The translations under genes were made by a program, and so were the position numbers. The notes beneath the pieces are model-generated. The model saw only the letters and a program-made list of their open reading frames with translations, was not told where the DNA came from and made no database searches. From Hydrogenophaga sp. (GTDB lineage: Bacteria; Pseudomonadota; Gammaproteobacteria; Burkholderiales; Burkholderiaceae_C): 8,762 nt of DNA. Below are positions 1 through 6,741 of this stretch, piece by piece (position 1 is the stretch's first letter; each line of letters starts with the position of its first letter). Location: NCBI GenBank assembly GCA_025458415.1, contig JALOSN010000024.1:1-8762 (forward strand), read 5' to 3'.

Positions 1-75
1 ATGGGGCCAGAGCTGTTCCTGGGCAAACGCGCGCACCGCGTCGCGGATCATTCGTTGGTCTTCGGTCAGCAGCAT
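1..75 (-). CDS. Acyl-CoA dehydrogenase, N-terminal fragment (runs off window)
   Basis: Twenty-five codons can be read from an ATG at 75 down to the window edge, beginning MLLTEDQRMIRDAVRAFAQ. This matches the typical first helix of flavin-dependent acyl-CoA dehydrogenases (L-x-E-[DE]-Q-x-x-[IL]-R-[DE]-x-V-R-x-F-A), and the same pattern is visible at the start of LiuA in this window (DIDALRDAVRDFAQAE). The gene follows the thiolase stop by 46 bases on the same strand, so it is probably the next gene of the operon. No strong Shine-Dalgarno sequence precedes the ATG, and an in-frame ATG at codon 9 is an alternative start. The family would oxidise an acyl-CoA at the alpha-beta bond and pass electrons to ETF. 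Substrate specificity cannot be judged from this fragment. Confidence 0.72.
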   Translation of the reverse strand, partial: MLLTEDQRMIRDAVRAFAQEQLWPH

Positions 76-121
76 GGTGGTTCAGCGTCCGTGAAGGGGG
101 AAGCGGGCAAGCCCATGCCGA

Positions 122-1312
122 TCAGAGCAGCTCGACGGCCATGGCCGTGGCCTCGCCACCGCCGATGCACAGGGTGGCCACACCGGTTTTTCCGCCACGG
201 GCCTGCAGGGCGTGCAGCAGCGTGACCAGGATGCGGGCGCCCGAGGCGCCAATGGGGTGACCCAACGCGCAGGCGCCCCCGTTGACATTGACCTTCTCGT
301 GCGGAATGCTCACCTCGGCCATCAGCGCCATGGGCACGACGGCGAAAGCTTCGTTGATTTCCCACAGGTCCACATCGCCCACGGTCCAGCCGGTCCTGGC
401 CAGCAGCTTCTGCGTCGCGCCCACCGGCGCGGTGGCAAACCAGTTGGGTTCCTGCGCGTGGGTGGCGTGGGCCACGATGCGCGCCAGCGGCTTCAGCCCC
501 TGGGCCTGGGCGGTGAACTGGCGCATCAGCACCAGCGCGGCGGCGCCGTCGTTGATCGACGACGACGAGGCGGCGGTGATGGTGCCGTCTTTCTTGAACG
601 CAGGCTTGAGGGACGTGACTTTGTCGAGCTTGACCTTGCCCGGGCCTTCGTCCACCGAGACCACGCGCTCGCCGCTGCGGTCTTTCACCGTCACGGGCGC
701 GATCTCTTTGGCGAAGGCGCCGCTTTCGGTGGCGGCCTTGGCTCGGGTCACCGAGGCGATGGCAAACGCGTCCTGCTGCTCGCGGGTGAAGCTGTATTTG
801 GCGGCGCAGTCTTCGCCGAAGGTGCCCATGCTGCGGCCCGGTTCGTAGGCATCTTCCAGACCGTCGAGCATCATGTGGTCGAAGATCCGGTCATGGCCCA
901 TGCGGTAGCCGCCGCGGCCCTTGAGCATCAGGTAGGGCGCGTTGGTCATGCTCTCCATGCCGCCAGCGACCATCACGGTCGCGCTGCCGGCCAGCAGCAT
1001 GTCGTGCGCCAGCATGGTGGCCTTCATGCCCGAGCCGCACATCTTGGACAGCGTCACCGCGCCGGCCGACAGCGGCAAGCCGCCCTTGAGCGCGGCCTGG
1101 CGCGCGGGGGCCTGGCCCTGGCCGGCCATCAGGCAGTTGCCGAACAGCACCTCGTCGACCAGCTCGCCCTTGACGCCGGCACGCTCGACGGCGGCCCTGA
1201 TGGCGACGCCACCCAGGTCGTGGGCGGACAGGCTGGCGAAGTCGCTCTGGAAGGAACCCATGGGGGTGCGGGCGGCGCCGACGATGACGACGGGATCGGT
1301 GTTCTGGCTCAT
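122..1312 (-). CDS. Acetyl-CoA C-acetyltransferase-type thiolase
   Basis: The product is a 396-residue thiolase, the usual length for the degradative/biosynthetic thiolase II family. It catalyses reversible condensation of two acetyl-CoA or thiolysis of acetoacetyl-CoA. All catalytic elements are visible: the nucleophilic Cys92 in KMCGSGMKA, NEAF at 320-323, His352 in GHPIGASG, and the second active-site Cys382 in CIGGGEA near the C-terminus. The oxyanion and Gly-rich C-terminal signatures are intact. The ATG start has GGAG about eight bases upstream. The gene lies downstream of aceK across a 211-base gap filled with tandem repeats, and just upstream of an acyl-CoA dehydrogenase start. In this operon a role in cleaving acetoacetyl-CoA from leucine breakdown is plausible. 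PHB precursor synthesis (PhaA-like) or broader beta-ketothiolase activity cannot be excluded from sequence alone, so no gene symbol is given. Confidence 0.93.
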   Translation of the reverse strand: MSQNTDPVVIVGAARTPMGSFQSDFASLSAHDLGGVAIRAAVERAGVKGELVDEVLFGNCLMAGQGQAPARQAALKGGLPLSAGAVTLSKMCGSGMKATMLAHDMLLAGSATVMVAGGMESMTNAPYLMLKGRGGYRMGHDRIFDHMMLDGLEDAYEPGRSMGTFGEDCAAKYSFTREQQDAFAIASVTRAKAATESGAFAKEIAPVTVKDRSGERVVSVDEGPGKVKLDKVTSLKPAFKKDGTITAASSSSINDGAAALVLMRQFTAQAQGLKPLARIVAHATHAQEPNWFATAPVGATQKLLARTGWTVGDVDLWEINEAFAVVPMALMAEVSIPHEKVNVNGGACALGHPIGASGARILVTLLHALQARGGKTGVATLCIGGGEATAMAVELL

Positions 1313-1348
1313 GTTCAGGTCTCCGGTTACAGATGGAATGGAAAGGGA

Positions 1349-1435
1349 TTCAAGCGCCGGGCCGTCCCAAGCTTGAATCGCGCCCCCGGGGGGGGGCAGC
1401 GACCCGTGAAACGGTGGAGCGTGGGGGGCATGTCA
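1349..1435. repeat. Tandem GC-rich hairpin repeat, copy 1
   Basis: This 87-base unit is nearly identical to the unit at 1442-1526, with two substitutions and a G-run of 9 instead of 7. It contains three potential hairpins. The first pairs TTCAAGC (1349-1355) with GCTTGAA (1371-1377) around a 15-base loop. The second is a C5/G-run stem around 1383-1396. The third is a small CCG/CGG stem around 1402-1412. It lies wholly between aceK and the thiolase gene. It resembles the dispersed intergenic palindromic elements remembered from Comamonadaceae genomes. There is no T-tract, so it is not a standard terminator. Confidence 0.88.
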
Positions 1436-1441
1436 TTCGAT

Positions 1442-1526
1442 TTCAAGCGCCGGGCCGTCCCAAGCTTGAATCGCGCCCCCGGGGGGGCAGCGACCCGTGA
1501 AACGGTGGGGCGTGGGGGTCATGTCA
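1442..1526. repeat. Tandem GC-rich hairpin repeat, copy 2 (contains the aceK stop)
   Basis: This is the second copy of the element at 1349-1435, 85 bases long and separated from copy 1 by six bases. The same TTCAAGC/GCTTGAA stem (1442-1448 with 1464-1470) and C/G-run stem (1476-1487) are present. Its final three bases are the reverse complement of the aceK stop codon TGA. The equivalent TGA in copy 1 lies in non-coding sequence. The arrangement suggests a local duplication of an element that abutted the end of aceK. Confidence 0.88.
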
Positions 1527-3359
1527 GTCCAGCAACTCCTTGTCGGCCTGGACCCGGAACCGCCGGTCCCGCTCATAGGGAAACACATCGTGCACATGAC
1601 CCGAGGCGATGCGCTCCTTGTGCGTCTGCCAGAACGCCGGGTCCAGCAAGTCGGCGTGGTGCTTCATGAACTCCTCTCGCACCAGCGGGTTGCCCAGAAG
1701 AAACGGTCCGAAGGTTTCCGGAAACACATCGTTCCTGGCCACCGAGTACCAGACCTCGCCCGACATCTCGTCCTCCTCGTTGCGAGGTGGTGGTACGCGC
1801 CGGAAATTGCAGTCGGTGATGTACTCGATCTCGTCGTAGTCGTAGAACACCACCTTGCCATGGCGCGTGATACCGAAGTTCTTCCACAGCATGTCGCCCG
1901 GGAAGATGTTGGCCGCCACCAGGTCCTTGATGGCATTGCCATACTCGAGCACCGCTCGCCGAAGCTGGTCACGTGCGCGCTGCTTCGCGGCGTCATCGGC
2001 CGATGCGGACTGCAGGGTATCGAAGGCTTCCTGCAGGTAGATGTTCAGCGGAATCATGCGCCGCTCGATGTACACGTGCTTGAGCACCACCTCGATGTTG
2101 CCGTCACCGTTGCGGTCCGAGATTTCGAGCTGGCTGGGTGCAAACTTCTGGATTTCCGCGATCAGTTCGTCGGTGAAGCGGTCGCGCGGAAACCCGACCT
2201 CCGAGAACTCCAGCGTGTCGGCCATGCGCCCCACCCGGTCGTGCTGCTTGACCAGCAGGTACTTGTCCCGGATCTGCTCGCGTGTGGTGTCCTTCTGGGG
2301 CGGGTAGTAATCCTTGATGACCTTGAAGACAAAGGGAAAGCTTGGCAGGTCGAACACCAGCATCACCATGCCCTTGATGCCTGGCGCGATGCGGAACTTG
2401 TCCGTGCTGTGCCGCATGTGGAACAGGAAGTCCCGGTAGAACAGGGTCTTTCCCTGTTTGGCCAGGCCCAGTGCGTTGTAGAACTCGGCACGCGGCTTGC
2501 GCGGCATCAGGCTGCGCAGGAACTGAACGTAGGCGCTGGGAACCTCCATGTCGACCATGAAATAGGCCCGCGCAAAGCTGAACAGGATCAGCAGGTCGTC
2601 CTCGCCGAACAGGGCGGCGTCGATGACCAGCTGCCCCTTCTCGTTGTGCAGAACGGGCAAGGCAAAGGGCACCTCCTGGAAGCCATTGATGATCTTGCCC
2701 ACCACATAGGCGCCCTTGTTCCTGAAGAACAGGCCCGAGAGCACCTGGAACTGAAAGTTCGCCCGCAGCTTGACATGATCGAACCGCCGCTTCATGGCCG
2801 CCAACACCAGCGCGGCGTCGCGTCCCAGGTCCTCATAGGGCACGCGCAGGTCGAAGTCGTCGATCAGACGGCGCACTTCAGCCAGCATCGTCTCCTGGGT
2901 CGGGTAGTAGCAACGGTAGGTCGGCAGCGCCCTGGGCTCTTCGTTCTCGATGTACTCGGTGGAGACCGCCGGCCGCACAAAAATGAAATCGTTCTGGAAA
3001 TACGCGCGCTTGAGGATCTTCGTCGTGACCGAGTTGAAGAAGGTCTCCGCCAGCTCGGGCTGGTGGTGGTTGACCAGCAGACCGATGTACAGCAGCTTGA
3101 CCTGCTCCCATATCTCCATCGGCTGCTCGTCGGCCTTGAACTCCTTGACCAGCCGGCGCACACACTCCTGCACCCGCAGGTCGTAGAACTCGATGCGTTC
3201 TCTCTGTGCGCGTTGCTGGGCGCGCCAGTCCCTTGTCTCGAAGCGGTGCTTGGCTCGCGCGGATTCGGTCCGGAACAGCCGGTAGTGACGGTTGAAGCCG
3301 TCCATCATCGCCTTGGCGATGTCGAAGGCCAGGGTGGAATCCAGACGGCTGGGGAACAT
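1524..3359 (-). CDS. aceK: Isocitrate dehydrogenase kinase/phosphatase AceK
   Basis: AceK is a bifunctional cytosolic enzyme that phosphorylates and dephosphorylates isocitrate dehydrogenase, controlling flux between the TCA cycle and the glyoxylate bypass. The protein is 611 residues from the ATG at 3359, slightly longer than the roughly 575-residue E. coli enzyme. An N-terminal regulatory region is followed by the kinase fold. The ATP-site segment APGIKGMVMLVF is at about 325-336, and the nucleotide-binding lysine is Lys346 in FPFVFK. The catalytic stretch PGDMLWKNFG contains Asp489 and Asn494, and FYDYDE contains Asp507; these align with E. coli Asp457, Asn462 and Asp475. A TTG at 3389 in the same frame would add ten residues. 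The ATG is preferred because MFPSRLDS resembles remembered family starts, but neither start has a clear ribosome site. The gene follows can by 48 bases. No aceA or aceB is in the window, so it is separated from the classical aceBAK arrangement and placed in a leucine/isovalerate-type operon. Confidence 0.95.
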   Translation of the reverse strand: MFPSRLDSTLAFDIAKAMMDGFNRHYRLFRTESARAKHRFETRDWRAQQRAQRERIEFYDLRVQECVRRLVKEFKADEQPMEIWEQVKLLYIGLLVNHHQPELAETFFNSVTTKILKRAYFQNDFIFVRPAVSTEYIENEEPRALPTYRCYYPTQETMLAEVRRLIDDFDLRVPYEDLGRDAALVLAAMKRRFDHVKLRANFQFQVLSGLFFRNKGAYVVGKIINGFQEVPFALPVLHNEKGQLVIDAALFGEDDLLILFSFARAYFMVDMEVPSAYVQFLRSLMPRKPRAEFYNALGLAKQGKTLFYRDFLFHMRHSTDKFRIAPGIKGMVMLVFDLPSFPFVFKVIKDYYPPQKDTTREQIRDKYLLVKQHDRVGRMADTLEFSEVGFPRDRFTDELIAEIQKFAPSQLEISDRNGDGNIEVVLKHVYIERRMIPLNIYLQEAFDTLQSASADDAAKQRARDQLRRAVLEYGNAIKDLVAANIFPGDMLWKNFGITRHGKVVFYDYDEIEYITDCNFRRVPPPRNEEDEMSGEVWYSVARNDVFPETFGPFLLGNPLVREEFMKHHADLLDPAFWQTHKERIASGHVHDVFPYERDRRFRVQADKELLD

Positions 3360-3407
3360 GATCGGGTCAGGGGGATGGCGGTCTGGCAATGATAGGCAAC
3401 ACCGGCC

Positions 3408-4060
<653 letters not shown>

Positions 4061-4061
<1 letters not shown>

Positions 4062-5242
4062 TACATGGTCTCCGCAAACAGCTCGCGACCGATCAGCATG
4101 CGGCGGATCTCGCTCGTGCCGGCGCCGATCTCGTACAGCTTGGCATCGCGCCACAAACGACCCAGCGGGTACTCGTTGATGTAGCCGTTGCCGCCGTAGA
4201 TCTGGACGCCCTCGCCCGCCATCCAGGTCGCTTTTTCGGCCGTCCAGAGAATGACCGAGGCGCAGTCCTTGCGCACCTGGCGCACGTGCTCGGTGCCGAG
4301 CAGGTCCAGGTTCTTGGCCACCGTGTAGGCGAAGCTGCGCGCCGCCTGCAACACGGTGTACATGTCGGCCACCTTGCCCTGGATCAGCTGGAACTCGCCG
4401 ATGCTCTGGCCGAACTGCTTGCGGTCATGGATATAGGGAATCACGTTGTCCATGACCGCCTGCATGATGCCCAGCGGCCCGCCGGTCAGCACCGCGCGCT
4501 CGTAGTCCAGCCCCGACATCAGCACCTTGGCGCCATTGTTCAGGCCTCCCAGGATGTTCTCGGCCGGCACCTCCACATCCTGGAACACCAGCTCGCCGGT
4601 GTGGCTGCCGCGCATGCCCAGCTTGTCCAGCTTCTGCGCGATGGAAAATCCTTTCATGCCCTTCTCGATCAGGAAGGCGGTCACGCCGCGCGCGCCCATC
4701 TCCGGCTCGGTCTTGGCGTACACCACCAGCGTATCGGCATCGGGGCCGTTGGTGATCCACATCTTGCTTCCATTGAGCAGGTAGTACCCCCCCTTGTCCT
4801 CGGCCTTGAGCTTCATGCTGATCACGTCCGATCCTGCGCCCGGCTCGCTCATGGCCAGCGCGCCCACGTGTTCGCCGCTGATCAGCTTGGGCAGGTACTT
4901 CGCCTTCTGCGCCTCGCTGCCGTTGCGGTTGATCTGGTTCACGCACAGGTTGCTGTGTGCGCCATAGGACAGGCCCACCGAGGCGCTGGCGCGGCTGATC
5001 TCTTCCATGGCCACCATGTGGGCCAGATAGCCCATGTTGGCGCCACCGTACTGCTCGGGCACGGTGATGCCCAGCACGCCCAGCTCGCCCATCTTGCGCC
5101 AGCAGTCCATGGGGAACTGGTCGTCGCGGTCGATCTGTGCCGCGCGGGGCGCGATCTCGGCCTGCGCGAAGTCGCGTACCGCGTCGCGCAGGGCGTCGAT
5201 GTCTTCACCGAGCTGGAAATTGAGGCCGGGCAGATTGGTCAT
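4061..5242 (-). CDS. liuA: Isovaleryl-CoA dehydrogenase
   Basis: LiuA (also called Ivd) is an FAD-dependent acyl-CoA dehydrogenase converting isovaleryl-CoA to 3-methylcrotonyl-CoA in leucine/isovalerate breakdown, with electrons passed to ETF. The product is 393 residues, matching the family. The first acyl-CoA dehydrogenase signature GALAMSEPGAGSD is at 128-139, and the second (IYGGNGYINEYP, then RDAKLYEIGAGTSEIRR) lies near the C-terminus. The key point is catalytic Glu248 in LDYERAVLTGGP. Isovaleryl-CoA dehydrogenases carry their base there, whereas most relatives use a C-terminal Glu, which is replaced here by Gly-Ala in YEIGAGTSE. That makes the specificity call firm. The frame is open to a TTG at 5281, but the ATG at 5242 has AGGAG seven bases upstream and is chosen. 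The gene follows the thioesterase by 35 bases and overlaps can by one base. Confidence 0.95.
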
Positions 5243-5254
5243 GGTTGTCTCCTG
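5240..5254 (-). promoter_or_regulatory. Ribosome binding site deciding the liuA start
   Basis: On the minus strand AGGAGACAACC directly precedes the ATG at 5242, giving a near-consensus Shine-Dalgarno sequence with normal spacing. It supports this start over the in-frame TTG 13 codons upstream, which would overlap the thioesterase stop. Confidence 0.8.
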
Positions 5255-5277
5255 ATGAACGGGATGGGCACGGGGTG

Positions 5278-5724
5278 TCAATAGGTCTTGGGAACGGGCA
5301 CCAGGGTCTGCTGCATCACCGCGCAGTCCGATCGTTTGCCGTCGGCCGCCACGTGCACCACCTCGGCGGTGGTCACGATGATGCGCTTGCCACCGCGCAA
5401 CACCCGTCCGGTGGCCTGCAGTTCGCCACCCTGGAACGCCGCGAGAAAGTTGATCTTGTACTCCACGGTCGTGACCTCCATGCCTTCAGGGGCGACGGTC
5501 AGCGCGGCATAGCCTCCGGCGATGTCCGCCAGCGCACCCATGGCGCCGCCGTGGAAACCGCCCTGCTGTTGCGTCACCCTGTCGGAGTACGGCAGTGCCA
5601 GCCTGACCGTACCGGGTCCCACTTCCAGCAGGCGGACCCCCAGTTGCTGCATCATGCCCTGGCGGTCCAGGCTTTCTTGCACGCGATGGCGCAGGTTGTC
5701 GGCTTGGCCGGGTTCAGGTCTCAT
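5278..5724 (-). CDS. PaaI-family hotdog-fold acyl-CoA thioesterase
   Basis: This 148-residue single hotdog domain belongs to the PaaI/YdiI-like thioesterase group, which hydrolyses acyl- or aryl-CoA thioesters and releases CoA. The diagnostic segment is QGGFHGGAMGALADIAGGYAA (about 54-74), with the HGG motif at 58-60 and acidic residue Asp67 nine residues further on. The later strand region VTTVEYKINFLAAFQGG is also typical. It is the first gene of the minus-strand operon. Its ATG lies ten bases from the edge of the 26-bp palindromic operator, so its leader is essentially the operator. The Shine-Dalgarno sequence is weak (GGTGGCGGA before ATG). A housekeeping role in recovering CoA from stalled or dead-end acyl-CoAs during isovalerate/leucine breakdown is plausible. 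The true substrate is not evident. Confidence 0.88.
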   Translation of the reverse strand: MRPEPGQADNLRHRVQESLDRQGMMQQLGVRLLEVGPGTVRLALPYSDRVTQQQGGFHGGAMGALADIAGGYAALTVAPEGMEVTTVEYKINFLAAFQGGELQATGRVLRGGKRIIVTTAEVVHVAADGKRSDCAVMQQTLVPVPKTY

Positions 5725-5733
5725 TCCGCCACC

Positions 5734-5759
5734 AATTGACGTTTACGTAAACGTCAATT
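5734..5759. promoter_or_regulatory. Perfect 26-bp palindromic operator, LiuR-like
   Basis: All 13 base pairs of the two arms are complementary with no spacer; each arm reads AATTGACGTTTAC on its own strand. It overlaps the -10 box of the minus-strand promoter by three bases and covers the expected transcription start, as expected for a repressor site. The core, GTTTACGTAAAC flanked by TTGAC/GTCAA, resembles, from memory, operators assigned to regulators of branched-chain amino acid catabolism (LiuR, MerR family) in proteobacteria. The adjacent liuA gene supports that reading. A TetR-family regulator is the main alternative. No regulator gene is in the window. Confidence 0.82.
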
Positions 5760-5786
5760 ATCAGCCAGAATCGGGCCGGCTGACAA
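5757..5786 (-). promoter_or_regulatory. Sigma70-like promoter for the minus-strand operon
   Basis: Reading the minus strand, TTGTCA (5786-5781, 5 of 6 match to TTGACA) is followed after 18 bases by GATAAT (5762-5757, 5 of 6 match to TATAAT), with TG overlapping the box start. Transcription should begin around 5750, inside the palindrome, giving a leader of roughly 25 bases before the thioesterase ATG. Confidence 0.68.
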
Positions 5787-5798
5787 GCACGGCCGTGC
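5787..5798. repeat. 12-bp GC-rich palindrome upstream of the -35 box
   Basis: GCACGGCCGTGC is a perfect palindrome immediately upstream of the minus-strand -35 element. Its position would suit an activator or a second protein site. In GC-rich DNA it could equally be chance. Confidence 0.35.
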
Positions 5799-5899
5799 CG
5801 GCGGCGCGCGTTATGCTCCTTCTCAGCCCCGCACGCAGCCGGACCGCCCACACAACAGCGTGGCCCTGGTTTGCCTGCCCGCGCTCCTTGTTTCGTCAA

Positions 5900-6646
5900 A
5901 TGTCCGACACACCAACACCCGCCAACGACATCCGCAGTCACCTCGCACGTGTCGACGCATTGCGCGCACAGACGCAGGAGCTGGGTCTGTCGGGTGCCTT
6001 GCTGGAGGTCAAAGCGTTTCAGGCCCGGCGCTTCATGGCCACTTACCAGGACATGCTTGCCGATCCAGGCCGATCCGATGCCGCCCGGTTTTTCCTGGAA
6101 GAGCTGTACGGCGCCCGCGACTTCAGCGAGCGCGACCGTCAGTTCGGCCGCATCGCGGGTGCCATCGAGCACCTGTTTCCCCATGAAGTCGGGCAGCTTG
6201 CCTGCGACCTGGCCGAACTGCATGCACTGACCGAGTCACTGGACCTGTCGATGGCCCGTCATTGGCAAGGGTTGGCGGGTCGTGAGGCGGCCGCTGCACG
6301 CTACCTCGGTGCATGGCGGTTGACCGGGCAACCCGAGTCGCGCCGGCACCAGCTGCGGGTCGTGCGCCATCTGGGCGACGAGCTGCAGCGGCTGACCCGG
6401 CGAAAGTCCCTGCGCATGGCGCTTCGCATGATGCACCGCCCGGCCGAGGCCGCCGGACTTGGCGCTCTGCAACGCTTCCTGGAGCGTGGGTTCGACGCCT
6501 TTGCGCGGCTGGACGATGCGCGCGCCTTCCTGGACTGCATCGAACAGCGGGAGTCGGACTGGTTGTCCCTGCTGGACCAGGCTGACGAGAGCCGCGCTTG
6601 CCGACGACTGTCCGATGCGCTGCGGCAAAGCGAAGGCAGCGGCTGA
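5900..6646 (+). CDS. Conserved-looking protein of unknown function
   Basis: This is a 248-residue, charged, predominantly helical soluble protein with no signal peptide or membrane segment visible. The most striking stretch is FFLEELYGARDFSERD (64-79), followed by a helical region rich in Arg, Leu and Glu. I remember similar FFL-x-x-LYG-x-x-DF-x-x-RD motifs in betaproteobacterial proteins without assigned function, and I do not recognise a catalytic motif. The frame is open upstream through the control region into the thioesterase gene on the opposite strand. MSDTPTPAND is chosen as start because it is the first ATG clear of that region; a TTG four codons earlier is possible. There is no Shine-Dalgarno sequence before it, so translation may be leaderless or weak. 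It is divergent from the liuA operon and upstream of fadD. Confidence 0.82.
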   Translation: MSDTPTPANDIRSHLARVDALRAQTQELGLSGALLEVKAFQARRFMATYQDMLADPGRSDAARFFLEELYGARDFSERDRQFGRIAGAIEHLFPHEVGQLACDLAELHALTESLDLSMARHWQGLAGREAAAARYLGAWRLTGQPESRRHQLRVVRHLGDELQRLTRRKSLRMALRMMHRPAEAAGLGALQRFLERGFDAFARLDDARAFLDCIEQRESDWLSLLDQADESRACRRLSDALRQSEGSG

Positions 6647-6741
6647 GCTTTTCGTGACAGCAACCTAGGGCTGCCCCTGAGCGCAGCGCCCGAGCCTCGG
6701 TCCACAATGGTTTTTCCGTTCAAGGCGCACCGACACCACCC

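Noticed and set aside
1383..1396. C-run/G-run hairpin as a rho-independent terminator after aceK
   Set aside because: The stem is strong but no T-tract follows on either strand, and the downstream thiolase appears to be in the same transcription unit.
212..1669. Plus-strand open frame of 485 codons opposite the thiolase gene
   Set aside because: It is a shadow of the intact thiolase, His/Gly/Ala-rich in a way typical of antisense translation, and it reads through the repeats.
1497..3392. Long plus-strand open frame of 631 codons opposite aceK
   Set aside because: It is the antisense of a clearly recognised AceK with all catalytic motifs. Long antisense frames are expected in GC-rich DNA, and its translation shows no family motif.
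4286..5284. Plus-strand open frame of 332 codons opposite liuA
   Set aside because: It is the antisense of a full-length isovaleryl-CoA dehydrogenase, with low-complexity His/Leu/Ala composition.
5522..5899. Upstream extension of the unknown-function gene in the same frame
   Set aside because: It would overlap the thioesterase gene and run through the promoter and operator. The sequence there lacks coding character, and the ATG at 5900 gives a sensible protein start.
6670..6708. Terminator or promoter in the gap before fadD (GCTGC/GCAGC stem, CACAAT box)
   Set aside because: The stem is only five pairs without a T-tract. The -10-like box has no recognisable -35 at proper spacing, and no fatty-acid regulator palindrome was seen in the 95-base gap.
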